Shown here: positions 38,729 through 48,107 of the stretch, piece by piece
Numbering within the stretch: position 1 is the stretch's first letter
Layout of the letters: each line of letters starts with the position of its first letter
DNA from: Formivibrio sp.
GTDB taxonomy: Bacteria > Pseudomonadota > Gammaproteobacteria > Burkholderiales > Chitinibacteraceae
Direction of reading: 5' to 3'
Assembly: GCA_031291275.1 (NCBI GenBank)
Contig: JARLJJ010000674.1
Span: 1 to 64,000 of the forward strand
DNA: 64,000 nucleotides
Position numbers and translations under genes: made by a program
Notes under the pieces: model-generated
Told to the model about the DNA's origin: nothing
Database searches by the model: none
What the model saw: only the letters and a program-made list of their open reading frames with translations

Positions 38729-39700
38729 TTATCTGGAATTCGATTTGAGGTGACCGTACACAGCCACGACTGCGCCGGACACGGTAATAATCAGCATCCC
38801 CAACAAGGTCAGTCCGGTGGGTATATGGCCGAATACCAGCCAGCCCAAGATGCCAGACCAGAACAATTGCAGATAGGTAATGGGTGCCAGTGTCGATGCG
38901 GGGGCATCGCGATAGGCATAACTGAATAGCAAATGCCCGATAACCCCAACAAGTCCCAGACTGATCAATAAAAAGAAATCAAACGTGGTTGGCTGCTCGC
39001 CAGTCCAGAACCAGGGTAGCGCCAGGCTGGTACAGGTAAATCCTATCAGTGCCAAATAATAAAGCATGACCAATGGGCGCTCGCTTGCGCCCAGAAGTCG
39101 GGAAATCATCTGGTAGAAAGCATTACCCAAGGCCCCCAGAAACACGAACAAGAGTCCCAATCCGTTCAGATTGCTGCCCGGACGAACCACCAGCAATACG
39201 CCACAAAATCCTGCCACAACACACACACCACGCACCCAGCCGATTTTCTCTTTCAGGAGCGGTCCCGCCAGCAATGTCACCAACAAGGGGGCAATAAACT
39301 GGACGGCGGTCACTTCTGCCAAGGGCATACGCTGCAAGGCAAGGCCCATTAGCAGCGATACAAGTACCAGGCTGAAGGCACGAAGTGCTACCAGCCAGGT
39401 TTGTTGCGCGATCAGTATCCGCCCGCGTTCTCTCGGCACGAACAACACCGTCATAAACAGCAGGTGGATGCAGTAACGCACCCAGATCAAAAGGGGAACG
39501 GTATAACGATTCGCCAAATATTTGGTGGTGGTGTCGACATAGGCAAACAGCAATAACGTGACCACATAAAACGCAATGCCACGCATAACCTGTCGCGAAG
39601 AAATTGCGGGTGAAACAGTGTCGGAGTTGGGCATTGAGATCGCGGGCATGGCACGGTGAATGGCAGTAGGGAAAGTACACCCCGCCGGCTGGTTTTGCAC
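38729..39700 (-). CDS. DMT superfamily (EamA) transporter
   Basis: 10-TM EamA-like protein; start codon uncertain. Confidence 0.85.
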   Translation of the reverse strand: MQNQPAGCTFPTAIHRAMPAISMPNSDTVSPAISSRQVMRGIAFYVVTLLLFAYVDTTTKYLANRYTVPLLIWVRYCIHLLFMTVLFVPRERGRILIAQQTWLVALRAFSLVLVSLLMGLALQRMPLAEVTAVQFIAPLLVTLLAGPLLKEKIGWVRGVCVVAGFCGVLLVVRPGSNLNGLGLLFVFLGALGNAFYQMISRLLGASERPLVMLYYLALIGFTCTSLALPWFWTGEQPTTFDFFLLISLGLVGVIGHLLFSYAYRDAPASTLAPITYLQLFWSGILGWLVFGHIPTGLTLLGMLIITVSGAVVAVYGHLKSNSR

Positions 39701-40038
39701 GCTGCTTGATAAGCATTTTTCCCATTATTTTACAGTGAGTCATGTTCACGGAGTGATCACTTTGCGCGATGGTATTGAGCTTCAAGTCACATTTCTGAAA
39801 CCGTGATAATTTTAATTGCCTAAATGCATTTAATATCTATTAAATAAATTGGTAACGGTAATTAATTTTTATGTGTATTTTGTTTTAATATGGATTAAAG
39901 ATTAAATTTAATTTATTGATACTGGCAATATTTTATTGCTTGCTGTTCCTGATGGTTATTCTTGTGTTTCTGCTGTTTTGATCTCATCCTGCACGCATCT
40001 CCTTGAAAAACAATATAAATTTTTAATGCAATTAACTC

Positions 40039-40065
40039 CATAAAATTTACATAAAAGCCATAAAA
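40039..40065. repeat. Three short direct repeats CATAAAA upstream of citrate transporter
   Basis: CATAAAA at 40039, 40050, 40059 in AT-rich leader. Confidence 0.5.
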
Positions 40066-40300
40066 ATCTTATTAATGAGTTGAATGCCAAGTGGTTTGTT
40101 GGCAAATTTCACCTTGTTTTAGAGCGTTATGTGTGCACAGCTGAATTGCACGCGCTTGACAACATATTAGCGTGGGTTCCGGCCACGTAAAAAAGCAAAA
40201 CCGATCTGGTTTATATCTGGCAAGTATGTGTACTTCATCGGTTTTTTGGGTTTAGTCAAATAGAAGGCGAAAAAATCGCCGGATATCTAAGGAGGTCAAG

Positions 40301-41671
40301 ATGACCGAAGCAAATAGCGCAGTGTTGGACGCAGATAGCGCAAATGCAGCCGAAACAAGTGAGAAATTCTGGCCGCATGGCTGGTGGAAAATGATGAACT
40401 TCAAGATAGGCGTGATCCCGGTCCCGCTGTTCTTGCTAACGGGTGGTTTGATTTACGCACTCGTCGCAACCAAAGGCGGGATCAAGGCCGACATCACCAG
40501 TATGGTGGCAATGTTCGCGTTTTTTGGTTTTGCCTGTGGCGAAATTGGCAAACGCATCCCGTTCTTGGGGAAAATGGGGGCTGCTGCAATCTGCGCCACT
40601 TTCATTCCTTCAGCGATGGTGTACTACGGTGTCTTGCCTCCAGTACTCATCAAGGTAACCACCGAGTTCTACAAGTCGACCAACATTCTGTATTTGTACA
40701 TTTGCTGCATCATTGTTGGCAGCATTCTGAGTATGGATCGCAAGACCTTGATTCAAGGTTTCATGAAAATCATGGTGCCAATGGCTTGTTCTGCCGTGGC
40801 CGCCATGACCGTTGGAACGCTGGTTGGCGTGCTGATGGGAAAGACAGCCTTTGATTCATTCTTCTTTATCGTTCTGCCATGCATGGCCGGAGGTGTGGGT
40901 GAAGGTGCGATTCCGCTGTCGATTGGTTTCTCCGAGATTCTTAAACAGGATCAAGGTCTCATGTTCGGCAGAATCATTCCAATGGTGATGATGGCCAATG
41001 TGATTGCAATTTTCACGGCTGGTGCATTGAATCAACTGGGTAAAAAACACCAGCACCTGACCGGGAATGGTCGTCTGTTTCCTGGGGAAACTGATGAAAC
41101 AGGTGCTCTCAATCTCAATTCCGCGATCGGAAAGATAGATATTGTCGGACTGGGCGGCGCTGTGTTGATGGCCATTCTGATGTACCTGGCGGGCGTGATT
41201 GGTCAACGTGTGATCGGTTTGCCGGCGCCTGTGGGCATGCTGTTCGTCGCGGTCATTGTGAAGTTGCTTCAGCTTTCTTCTCCCGAGCTGAATGACGGTG
41301 CCCAAACAGTCTACAAATTCTTCTCGACTTCAGTGACTTACCCGATTCTGTTCGCAGTGGGCGTTGCCATTACGCCATTTAACGAGCTGATCAATGCCTT
41401 CCAGATCAGCAACGTCATTGTGATTTTTGCCACCGTGATGACGGCTGTGTCGGTGGGTTTCTTTGTGGCTAAACGCATCGGCATGAATCCGGTCGATGTT
41501 GCTGTGGTTTCCTGTACGCAATGTGGTCAGGGCGGTACGGGTGACGTGGCGATTCTTTCTTCAGCCAACCGTATGCAATTGATGCCTTTTGCACAAATTG
41601 CCACCCGTATTGGCGGTGCAATCAATGTGACGTTGGCATTGATCGTATTGGCCCGTTTTTTCCACGGGTAA
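40301..41671 (+). CDS. 2-hydroxycarboxylate (citrate/malate) Na+ symporter family
   Basis: 2HCT/CitS-like: PCMAGGVGEGAIPLSIGFSEIL and CTQCGQGGTGDVAILSSANRMQLMPFAQIATRIGGA re-entrant-loop motifs; citrate-lyase context. Confidence 0.93.
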   Translation: MTEANSAVLDADSANAAETSEKFWPHGWWKMMNFKIGVIPVPLFLLTGGLIYALVATKGGIKADITSMVAMFAFFGFACGEIGKRIPFLGKMGAAAICATFIPSAMVYYGVLPPVLIKVTTEFYKSTNILYLYICCIIVGSILSMDRKTLIQGFMKIMVPMACSAVAAMTVGTLVGVLMGKTAFDSFFFIVLPCMAGGVGEGAIPLSIGFSEILKQDQGLMFGRIIPMVMMANVIAIFTAGALNQLGKKHQHLTGNGRLFPGETDETGALNLNSAIGKIDIVGLGGAVLMAILMYLAGVIGQRVIGLPAPVGMLFVAVIVKLLQLSSPELNDGAQTVYKFFSTSVTYPILFAVGVAITPFNELINAFQISNVIVIFATVMTAVSVGFFVAKRIGMNPVDVAVVSCTQCGQGGTGDVAILSSANRMQLMPFAQIATRIGGAINVTLALIVLARFFHG

Positions 41672-41680
41672 GCAATGAAA

Positions 41681-41715
41681 ACGCTGCCGGAGAAGTAAGT
41701 GTTTTCCGGCAGCGT
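41681..41715. terminator. Stem-loop between citrate transporter and FAH-family gene (possible attenuator)
   Basis: ACGCTGCCGG - 15 nt - CCGGCAGCGT, no clear U tract. Confidence 0.55.
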
Positions 41716-41826
41716 GTTAATCACAAAGCCAGTTGGTATCGAAGTTTTTGAAATGGGTGGGATCGTACATTTGGTCCGGCAAATTTTCCTGATTGCAGCA
41801 GGCATCGTTTAGAAGTGAGATTAAAA

Positions 41827-42678
41827 ATGAAGTTAGTCAGTTTCCAAACCCAGGACGGCAGAAAAAGCTATGGGATTTACACAGACGAGGGCATCGTCGA
41901 TTTGGGCAAACGCCTGGGCGACCGTTTCCATGACATAAAGAGTCTGCTCGGGGCAAATAGCCTTTCACTGGCAAGGACTTACAGTGAATCCCAGCCGGAT
42001 TACAAGGAAGAGGAGATTGTCTTTCTGCCTATCATCGAACAACCGAACAAGATTTTCTGTGTTGGGATGAACTATGCCGAGAAACGCAAAGAGTTTAACG
42101 AAACCAACAATGCCCCGACCTTGTTTATCCGCTTTCCTGATTCCCAGACTGGCCATGATTGCCGGGTGGTGAAACCCGAGCACAGCAACGAATTTGATTA
42201 TGAAGGCGAGCTGGCCGTCATCATCGGCAAGGGCGGGATGGCAATCAAGCAGGAAGATGCCTTGAGTCACGTCGCAGGCTATAGCTGCTATATGGATGGT
42301 TCCGCCCGCGACTGGCAACACACCTGGTTTACTGCCGGTAAAAACTGGCGTGAAACGGGTGCCTTTGGTCCGTGCCTAGTGACTGCAGACGAAGTTGGCA
42401 ATCCACAAGAGTTGGGTATTCGCACCTATCTGAACGGCATGAAAGTCCAGGATGACAATACCGGCAACATGATTCACACGATTGCTTCGCTGATCGAATA
42501 CATCAGCACGTTCAGTGCGTTGTCCGCTGGTGATGTGATCATTACCGGCTCGCCAGGTGGCGTCGGCAAGAAGCGCGTACCGCCCTTGTTCCTCAAGGAA
42601 GACGACATTATTGAAGTCGAGATCGACCGGCTGGGCCGGTTGCGTAACTACATTGCCCGAGAGGCTGCCGTTGCATAA
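41827..42678 (+). CDS. Fumarylacetoacetate hydrolase family protein (candidate oxaloacetate decarboxylase)
   Basis: KIFCVGMNYAEKRKEFNE, DYEGELAVIIGKGG, DVIITGSPGGVGKKR FAH motifs; located inside cit cluster. Confidence 0.88.
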   Translation: MKLVSFQTQDGRKSYGIYTDEGIVDLGKRLGDRFHDIKSLLGANSLSLARTYSESQPDYKEEEIVFLPIIEQPNKIFCVGMNYAEKRKEFNETNNAPTLFIRFPDSQTGHDCRVVKPEHSNEFDYEGELAVIIGKGGMAIKQEDALSHVAGYSCYMDGSARDWQHTWFTAGKNWRETGAFGPCLVTADEVGNPQELGIRTYLNGMKVQDDNTGNMIHTIASLIEYISTFSALSAGDVIITGSPGGVGKKRVPPLFLKEDDIIEVEIDRLGRLRNYIAREAAVA

Positions 42679-42767
42679 GTGAATGCTTGATGTTTGAGGA
42701 TGGATCGCTGTCACGCACTGACGGCAACCATTCTCCAGCATCAGGCAGCGGCGAGGAGAGTTTGCTC

Positions 42768-43793
42768 GTGAGTGATGGAATTGATTTTTACACCATAGAT
42801 CCCCGCGCCAATGTGGCAGAAGGGGCTGAAGTCCGCCAGTTGTTGGCGCAATGCGATCTGGGTTTTGAAGAGAGCATCGAAACCTTCGTGCTTGCTCGGC
42901 AAGGGCGCCGTCTGGTTGGGTGTGCCGGGCTGGACGGCAATATCGTCAAGTGCGTGGCCACGGCGCCGGAATTCCGGGGCGAGTCGCTCAGTCTGAAGTT
43001 GATGAGCGAAGTGATCCACTTGGCCCTGGAGCGTGGTCATCTGCACCTGTTCCTGTTTACCCATCCGGAGAATGTTTCGTTCTTTGAAGGCTGCGGATTT
43101 TATGAACTGGCCGAAGTGCCTGGCTATGTCAGCCTGATGGAAAACACCCCGATAGGCATCAAGGGGTATTGCGATCGCCTCCGGCAAAAACGCAAGCCCG
43201 GTGCCAAGATTGGCTGCATCGTCATGAACGCCAATCCCTTTACCCTGGGACATCAATACCTGGTGCGCCTGGCTGCCAGTCAGTGCGATTGGTTGCATTT
43301 GTTCGTCGTGCGCGAGGACGCTTCGCTATTCTCCTACCGCGACCGTTTTGCCCTGGTGCAAAGCGGTGTGGCCGACATTCCCGGCCTGACCCTGCATCAT
43401 GGCTCCGAATACATGGTTTCCCGAGCCACGTTCCCCGATTATTTCTTCAAGGAAAAAGGCATTGTTGGCGACTGCTGCTCCGCCATCGATCTGTTGCTGT
43501 TCCGCAATTACATCGCCCCGGCGTTGGGCATTACCCACCGTTTTGTCGGTACCGAGCCGTTCTGTGCGACCACGCGCAAATACAACAACGACATGAAGCA
43601 TTGGCTGCAAATTACCGACTCGGGTGCAGCGCCTGTCGCTGTCGTCGAAGTCCCGCGTACCGCCTGCGCGGGTGTGCCAATTTCGGCGTCTGAAGTGCGC
43701 AGATTGCTGCACACAAGTGAAATCTCGCACATCGAATCGCTGGTGCCGCGCGGCACCCTGAATTTCCTGACCCAACACAATTACGCCATATAA
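42768..43793 (+). CDS. citC: [Citrate (pro-3S)-lyase] ligase
   Basis: GNAT-like N-terminus and IGCIVMNANPFTLGHQYLVRLAA nucleotidyltransferase motif; start uncertain (42690 possible). Confidence 0.93.
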   Translation: MSDGIDFYTIDPRANVAEGAEVRQLLAQCDLGFEESIETFVLARQGRRLVGCAGLDGNIVKCVATAPEFRGESLSLKLMSEVIHLALERGHLHLFLFTHPENVSFFEGCGFYELAEVPGYVSLMENTPIGIKGYCDRLRQKRKPGAKIGCIVMNANPFTLGHQYLVRLAASQCDWLHLFVVREDASLFSYRDRFALVQSGVADIPGLTLHHGSEYMVSRATFPDYFFKEKGIVGDCCSAIDLLLFRNYIAPALGITHRFVGTEPFCATTRKYNNDMKHWLQITDSGAAPVAVVEVPRTACAGVPISASEVRRLLHTSEISHIESLVPRGTLNFLTQHNYAI

Positions 43794-43808
43794 ATGGGAG
43801 TTTTACTG

Positions 43809-44105
43809 ATGAAAATTGTTAAAGAGGCCCTGGCAGGCACGCTCGAATCGAGCGACTTGCTAGTCAAGGTCGCCCCGCTTGCCGAAGACCAGGTCGAGGT
43901 GGTGATCCAGAGTGAAGTCATGCGTCAGTTCGGGGCGCAGATTCGCAAAGTGGTTGAAGAAACGCTGCAGCAGTTGGGCGTGACCTCGGGCCAGATCGTG
44001 ATTGAAGACAAAGGCGCACTGGATTGCGCCATCCGTGCCCGGGTACAGACGGCCGTGCTGCGCGGCGCCGAATGCAAGGAATTGAATTGGAGTGCACTGT
44101 CATGA
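43809..44105 (+). CDS. citD: Citrate lyase acyl carrier protein (gamma)
   Basis: [23 protein letters not shown]...[20 protein letters not shown]. Confidence 0.95.
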   Translation: MKIVKEALAGTLESSDLLVKVAPLAEDQVEVVIQSEVMRQFGAQIRKVVEETLQQLGVTSGQIVIEDKGALDCAIRARVQTAVLRGAECKELNWSALS

Positions 44106-44974
44106 AGTTGCGTCGAAGCATGCTGTTCCTGCCCGGGGCGAATGCCGCCATGTTGAGCACGGCTTTTGTCTTCAAGCCAGACTCGATCATGTTTGATCTG
44201 GAAGATGCCGTTTCCCTGCGTGAAAAAGATGCCGCGCGCCTGCTGGTATTCCATGCCCTGCAAAACCCGGCCTATGCCGACATCGAAACCGTAGTGCGCA
44301 TCAACCCGCTGAATACCCCGTTCGGCTTGCTGGATCTGGAAGCCGTGGTGCGTGCCGGCGTTGATATCGTCCGCCTGCCCAAGACCGATAGCGCTGACGA
44401 TGTGCACGAACTTGAATCTCACATTGAACGCATCGAACGCGAATGCGGTCGTGAAGTGGGTTCAACCCAACTGATGGCTGCCATTGAATCGGCGTCCGGC
44501 GTGGTCAATGCGCTGTCAATTGCCATCTCCAGTAAACGCATGATCGGCATCGCACTGGCCGGTTTCGACTACGTCATGGACATGCAGACCGAACGCGGCG
44601 ATGGCACCGAGCTGTTCTATGCCCGTTGTGCCGTGTTGCATGCCGCCCGTTTTGCCAAGATCGACGCCTTCGATGTGGTCTATGCCGACGTGAACGACGA
44701 AGAAGGTTTCCTCAAGGAAGTCGAACTGATCAAGAAGCTTGGATTCAATGGCAAGTCGCTGATCAATCCACGCCAGATCGAACTGCTGCATAACGCCTAC
44801 GCACCGACCGAAGAAGACGTCGACTACGCCCAGCGCGTGATTGCCGCCGCCGAAAAAGCCGAGCGGGAAGGGCTGGGCGTAATTGCCCTGAACGGCAAAA
44901 TGATCGATGCCCCGATCGTGGATCATGCCAAGCGCGTGCTGCAGAAGGCCCAGGCCTCTGGCGTGCGCAAGTAA
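44102..44974 (+). CDS. citE: Citrate lyase beta subunit (citryl-CoA lyase)
   Basis: [38 protein letters not shown]; overlaps citD. Confidence 0.96.
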   Translation: MKLRRSMLFLPGANAAMLSTAFVFKPDSIMFDLEDAVSLREKDAARLLVFHALQNPAYADIETVVRINPLNTPFGLLDLEAVVRAGVDIVRLPKTDSADDVHELESHIERIERECGREVGSTQLMAAIESASGVVNALSIAISSKRMIGIALAGFDYVMDMQTERGDGTELFYARCAVLHAARFAKIDAFDVVYADVNDEEGFLKEVELIKKLGFNGKSLINPRQIELLHNAYAPTEEDVDYAQRVIAAAEKAEREGLGVIALNGKMIDAPIVDHAKRVLQKAQASGVRK

Positions 44975-44984
44975 TCCGGAGAAA

Positions 44985-46511
44985 ATGAAGATGAAACAGG
45001 AAACACGCAAACAATTACAGACAGAGCCTTGCCTTCAAGGCCTGGAAGTGTTCGAGCATTTCGCGCAGCAAGCCCCGTATCTGAAAAACCTCGAACAAAA
45101 GCTCTCGCGCAAGATTATTGCCACGCTGGAAGAAGCGATCCGTCTGTCTGGATTGCAGGATGGGATGACCATTTCGTTTCACCATGCATTTCGCGAAGGC
45201 GACAAGACCATCAATAACGTGGTGCAGATTCTCGCCGACATGGGGTTCAAGAACCTCACGCTAGCCTCGTCCTCGCTGTTGAGCTGCAACTTCCCGCTGA
45301 TCGAGCATATCAAGAGCGGCGTGATCAGCCGCATCTATACCTCGGGCATGCGCGGCAAGCTGGCTGAGGCGATCTCCAACGGCCTGATGGAACACCCGGT
45401 GCACATCCATTCGCATGGCGGACGGGTCAAACTGATCCAAAGTGGCGAGCTGAATCTGGACGTCGCTTTCCTCGGGGTTTCCGCCTGCGACGAATTCGGC
45501 AACGCCAACGGCGTCAGCGGAAAATCGCGCTGCGGATCGCTCGGCTATGCCAAGGTCGATGCGCATTTCGCCAACAAGGTGATCATGCTGACCGAGGAAT
45601 TCGTCACCTTCCCCAATACGCCGGCAAGCATCTCGCAGGACCAGGTTGATTACATCGTCAAGGTCGATCAGGTTGGCGATCCGTCCAAGATCAGCGTTGG
45701 TGCCGCACGCGTGACCAGCAATCCGCGAGAACTGCTGATTGCCCGATTGGCTGCCGATGTGATCGAGCATTCCGGCTACTTCAAGGATGGATTTTCGTTG
45801 CAGACCGGTTCCGGAGCCTCATCCACCGCGGCCACGCGTTTCCTTGAAACACGCATGCGCAATCAAAACATCAAGGCGAGCTTCGCCTTGGGCGGCATCA
45901 CCGGCGGGATTGTCGATCTGTTCCGTAAAGGCTTGATCGGCAAACTGGTCGATACCCAGAGCTTCGATGCCGATGCATCCGAATCGTTGCGCGATTCGCC
46001 CAACCATATTGAAGTCTCGACCAACGAATACGCCAATCCCGGTTCCAAGGGTACCTATTGCGATCGCGTCGATGTGGTGATCCTCAGTGCGCTGGAAGTC
46101 GATCTCGACTTCAACGTCAATGTCATCACCGGTTCGGATGGCGTGATGCGTGGTGCTTCCGGTGGGCATTGTGACGTGGCGGCTGCAGCGAATCTGTCGA
46201 TTGTAGTGGCACCGTTGATCCGCAGCCGCATTCCGACCATCGTCAAGCATGTGACCACAGTGGTTACACCGGGCGAATGCATTGGGGTGCTGGTGACCGA
46301 CCACGGTATTGCGGTCAATCCGAATCGCCCAGAAGTGGCCGAACGGCTGAAGGCGGCAGGATTGCCGGTGATGACGATCGAAGAGTTGTATGCGCGTTCG
46401 GTCGCGATTACCGGTGAACCGGCGCCCATCGAATTCCTCGACAAGATTGTCGGCATCATCCGTTTCCGCGATGGCACCGTGATCGACGTCGTGCGCCAGG
46501 TCAAGCCTTGA
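44985..46511 (+). CDS. citF: Citrate lyase alpha subunit (citrate CoA-transferase)
   Basis: GMTISFHHAFREGDKTINNVVQILADMGFKNLTLASSSL; start 44985 or 44991. Confidence 0.96.
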   Translation: MKMKQETRKQLQTEPCLQGLEVFEHFAQQAPYLKNLEQKLSRKIIATLEEAIRLSGLQDGMTISFHHAFREGDKTINNVVQILADMGFKNLTLASSSLLSCNFPLIEHIKSGVISRIYTSGMRGKLAEAISNGLMEHPVHIHSHGGRVKLIQSGELNLDVAFLGVSACDEFGNANGVSGKSRCGSLGYAKVDAHFANKVIMLTEEFVTFPNTPASISQDQVDYIVKVDQVGDPSKISVGAARVTSNPRELLIARLAADVIEHSGYFKDGFSLQTGSGASSTAATRFLETRMRNQNIKASFALGGITGGIVDLFRKGLIGKLVDTQSFDADASESLRDSPNHIEVSTNEYANPGSKGTYCDRVDVVILSALEVDLDFNVNVITGSDGVMRGASGGHCDVAAAANLSIVVAPLIRSRIPTIVKHVTTVVTPGECIGVLVTDHGIAVNPNRPEVAERLKAAGLPVMTIEELYARSVAITGEPAPIEFLDKIVGIIRFRDGTVIDVVRQVKP

Positions 46512-47062
46512 ACGTGACAACGACTGGCTGCGCGTGCGGTGAATCCGTCACGCTGGAGCAAGTGCTCGAGTGCCGGGATCAGCGTGCGTTGCGGCAGCGT
46601 GTTGCATTGCAGGAGCACGGCAAGCCCGTGCTCTCGCTGACCCTGGTGATGCCAGGGCCAGTCAAGGAATCGACAGATGCCCGCTTCTTGTTTTGGACCG
46701 CGATCAATTCGATTGATGCAATGTTGCAAGAAAAATGCTGGCCGATTTTGGCGCGCGAAGTAATTCTGATGCCGACGGGACCCGAAGCGTTGTACGTGGT
46801 CAATGGCAATGCCCATGACTTGAAATGTGGGTTGACTGAACTGGAAGACCAGCATGCTTTGGGGCGGCTGTGGGATATCGATGTGATTGGCCCGGACAAC
46901 GTGGCCATTTCCCGGTCCATGTTGGGTTTGGCGTCGCGCCGCTGTTTGGTGTGTGGCGCAGCAGCCCATGCTTGCGCCCGTTCCCGCGCACATCCGCTGG
47001 AAGATTTGTTGAAAGTGATTGAGGAGAAAGTCGATGGATATCGGCGTAGCGTGGAGCGTTGA
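46508..47062 (+). CDS. citX: Apo-citrate lyase phosphoribosyl-dephospho-CoA transferase
   Basis: VLECRDQRALRQRVALQEHGKPVLSLTLVMPGPVK; non-ATG start; overlaps citF and citG. Confidence 0.9.
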   Translation: MNVTTTGCACGESVTLEQVLECRDQRALRQRVALQEHGKPVLSLTLVMPGPVKESTDARFLFWTAINSIDAMLQEKCWPILAREVILMPTGPEALYVVNGNAHDLKCGLTELEDQHALGRLWDIDVIGPDNVAISRSMLGLASRRCLVCGAAAHACARSRAHPLEDLLKVIEEKVDGYRRSVER

Positions 47063-47942
47063 AAGCCCAACATGGCGTACGCCGGACGTCAGTAATGCAC
47101 GTGCCATGGCTTCTGCTATAGGTGCGTATGCCTATCTGGCCTTGATCAAGGAAGTTGAATTGACGCCCAAGCCGGGTCTGGTCGATCGCTTTAACACCGG
47201 TGCGCACAAGGATATGGATATCTCCACTTTCCGTGCCAGCGCTGGCGCCATTGCACCATGGTTCCCTGCTTTCTTCCGGCGCGGTCTGGCCGAATACGAT
47301 TTGCCAGCACGGGATTTTTTGCCAATGCTGCGGGTGGATGGCCTTGCCTGCGAGCGGGACATGTTCCGTGCCACCAGCGGAATCAATACGCACAAAGGCA
47401 GTATCTTTGCCCTGGGATTGCTGTGTGCTGCAGCGGGTAGACTTTGCGGCGCACGGCGGCGAATCGATTACCAGAGTTTATGCTTGGAAGTGGCTGCGAT
47501 GAGCGCCATGTTGATCGAGCAGGAATTGGGTTCGACACACGAGGCACGTACCGCCGGCGAATTGTTGTTCCAGCGTCATGGTCTGACCGGCGCGCGTGGC
47601 GAGGCGGCTAGCGGTTTTGCGACGGTATGCCAACATGGTCTCGCGCCGTACTGGACGGCACGAGCGCAAGGCTGCGACGAGCGGGAGGCGTTGCACGAGG
47701 TATTGATACACTTGATGGCTTACAATCAAGACACCAATCTGGTGGCCCGTGGCGGGATGGAGGGTTTGGCTTACGTGCAAAGCTATGCCCGGGGATTGCT
47801 GGCAGAGAAGCCCAGGACCACTGAGGATCGAATATCCCAGCTTTCCTGCTTTGATAATGAACTGATCTCGCGCAATCTCAGTCCTGGTGGCAGTGCGGAT
47901 CTTTTGTCGGTAACTTGGTTTTTGTCGAATTTTTATATTTAA
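47034..47942 (+). CDS. citG: Triphosphoribosyl-dephospho-CoA synthase
   Basis: LALIKEVELTPKPGLVDRFNTGAHKDMDISTF; GINTHKGSIFALGLL. Confidence 0.94.
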   Translation: MDIGVAWSVESPTWRTPDVSNARAMASAIGAYAYLALIKEVELTPKPGLVDRFNTGAHKDMDISTFRASAGAIAPWFPAFFRRGLAEYDLPARDFLPMLRVDGLACERDMFRATSGINTHKGSIFALGLLCAAAGRLCGARRRIDYQSLCLEVAAMSAMLIEQELGSTHEARTAGELLFQRHGLTGARGEAASGFATVCQHGLAPYWTARAQGCDEREALHEVLIHLMAYNQDTNLVARGGMEGLAYVQSYARGLLAEKPRTTEDRISQLSCFDNELISRNLSPGGSADLLSVTWFLSNFYI

Positions 47943-48107
47943 TGTGTTGCTTTTGATATGCTAGTTAATTAATTGAAAAATAAGTAAATAACTTTATTTT
48001 ATAGGGTGTATTACTATTGAAATTAAGTTGGTTTATATAGAGTGCGATTTGTAGTCCGGTAGCAGAAGCAGGTGAAAAACTGCTCGCAAGCGCCGACGGG
48101 GATGGAG

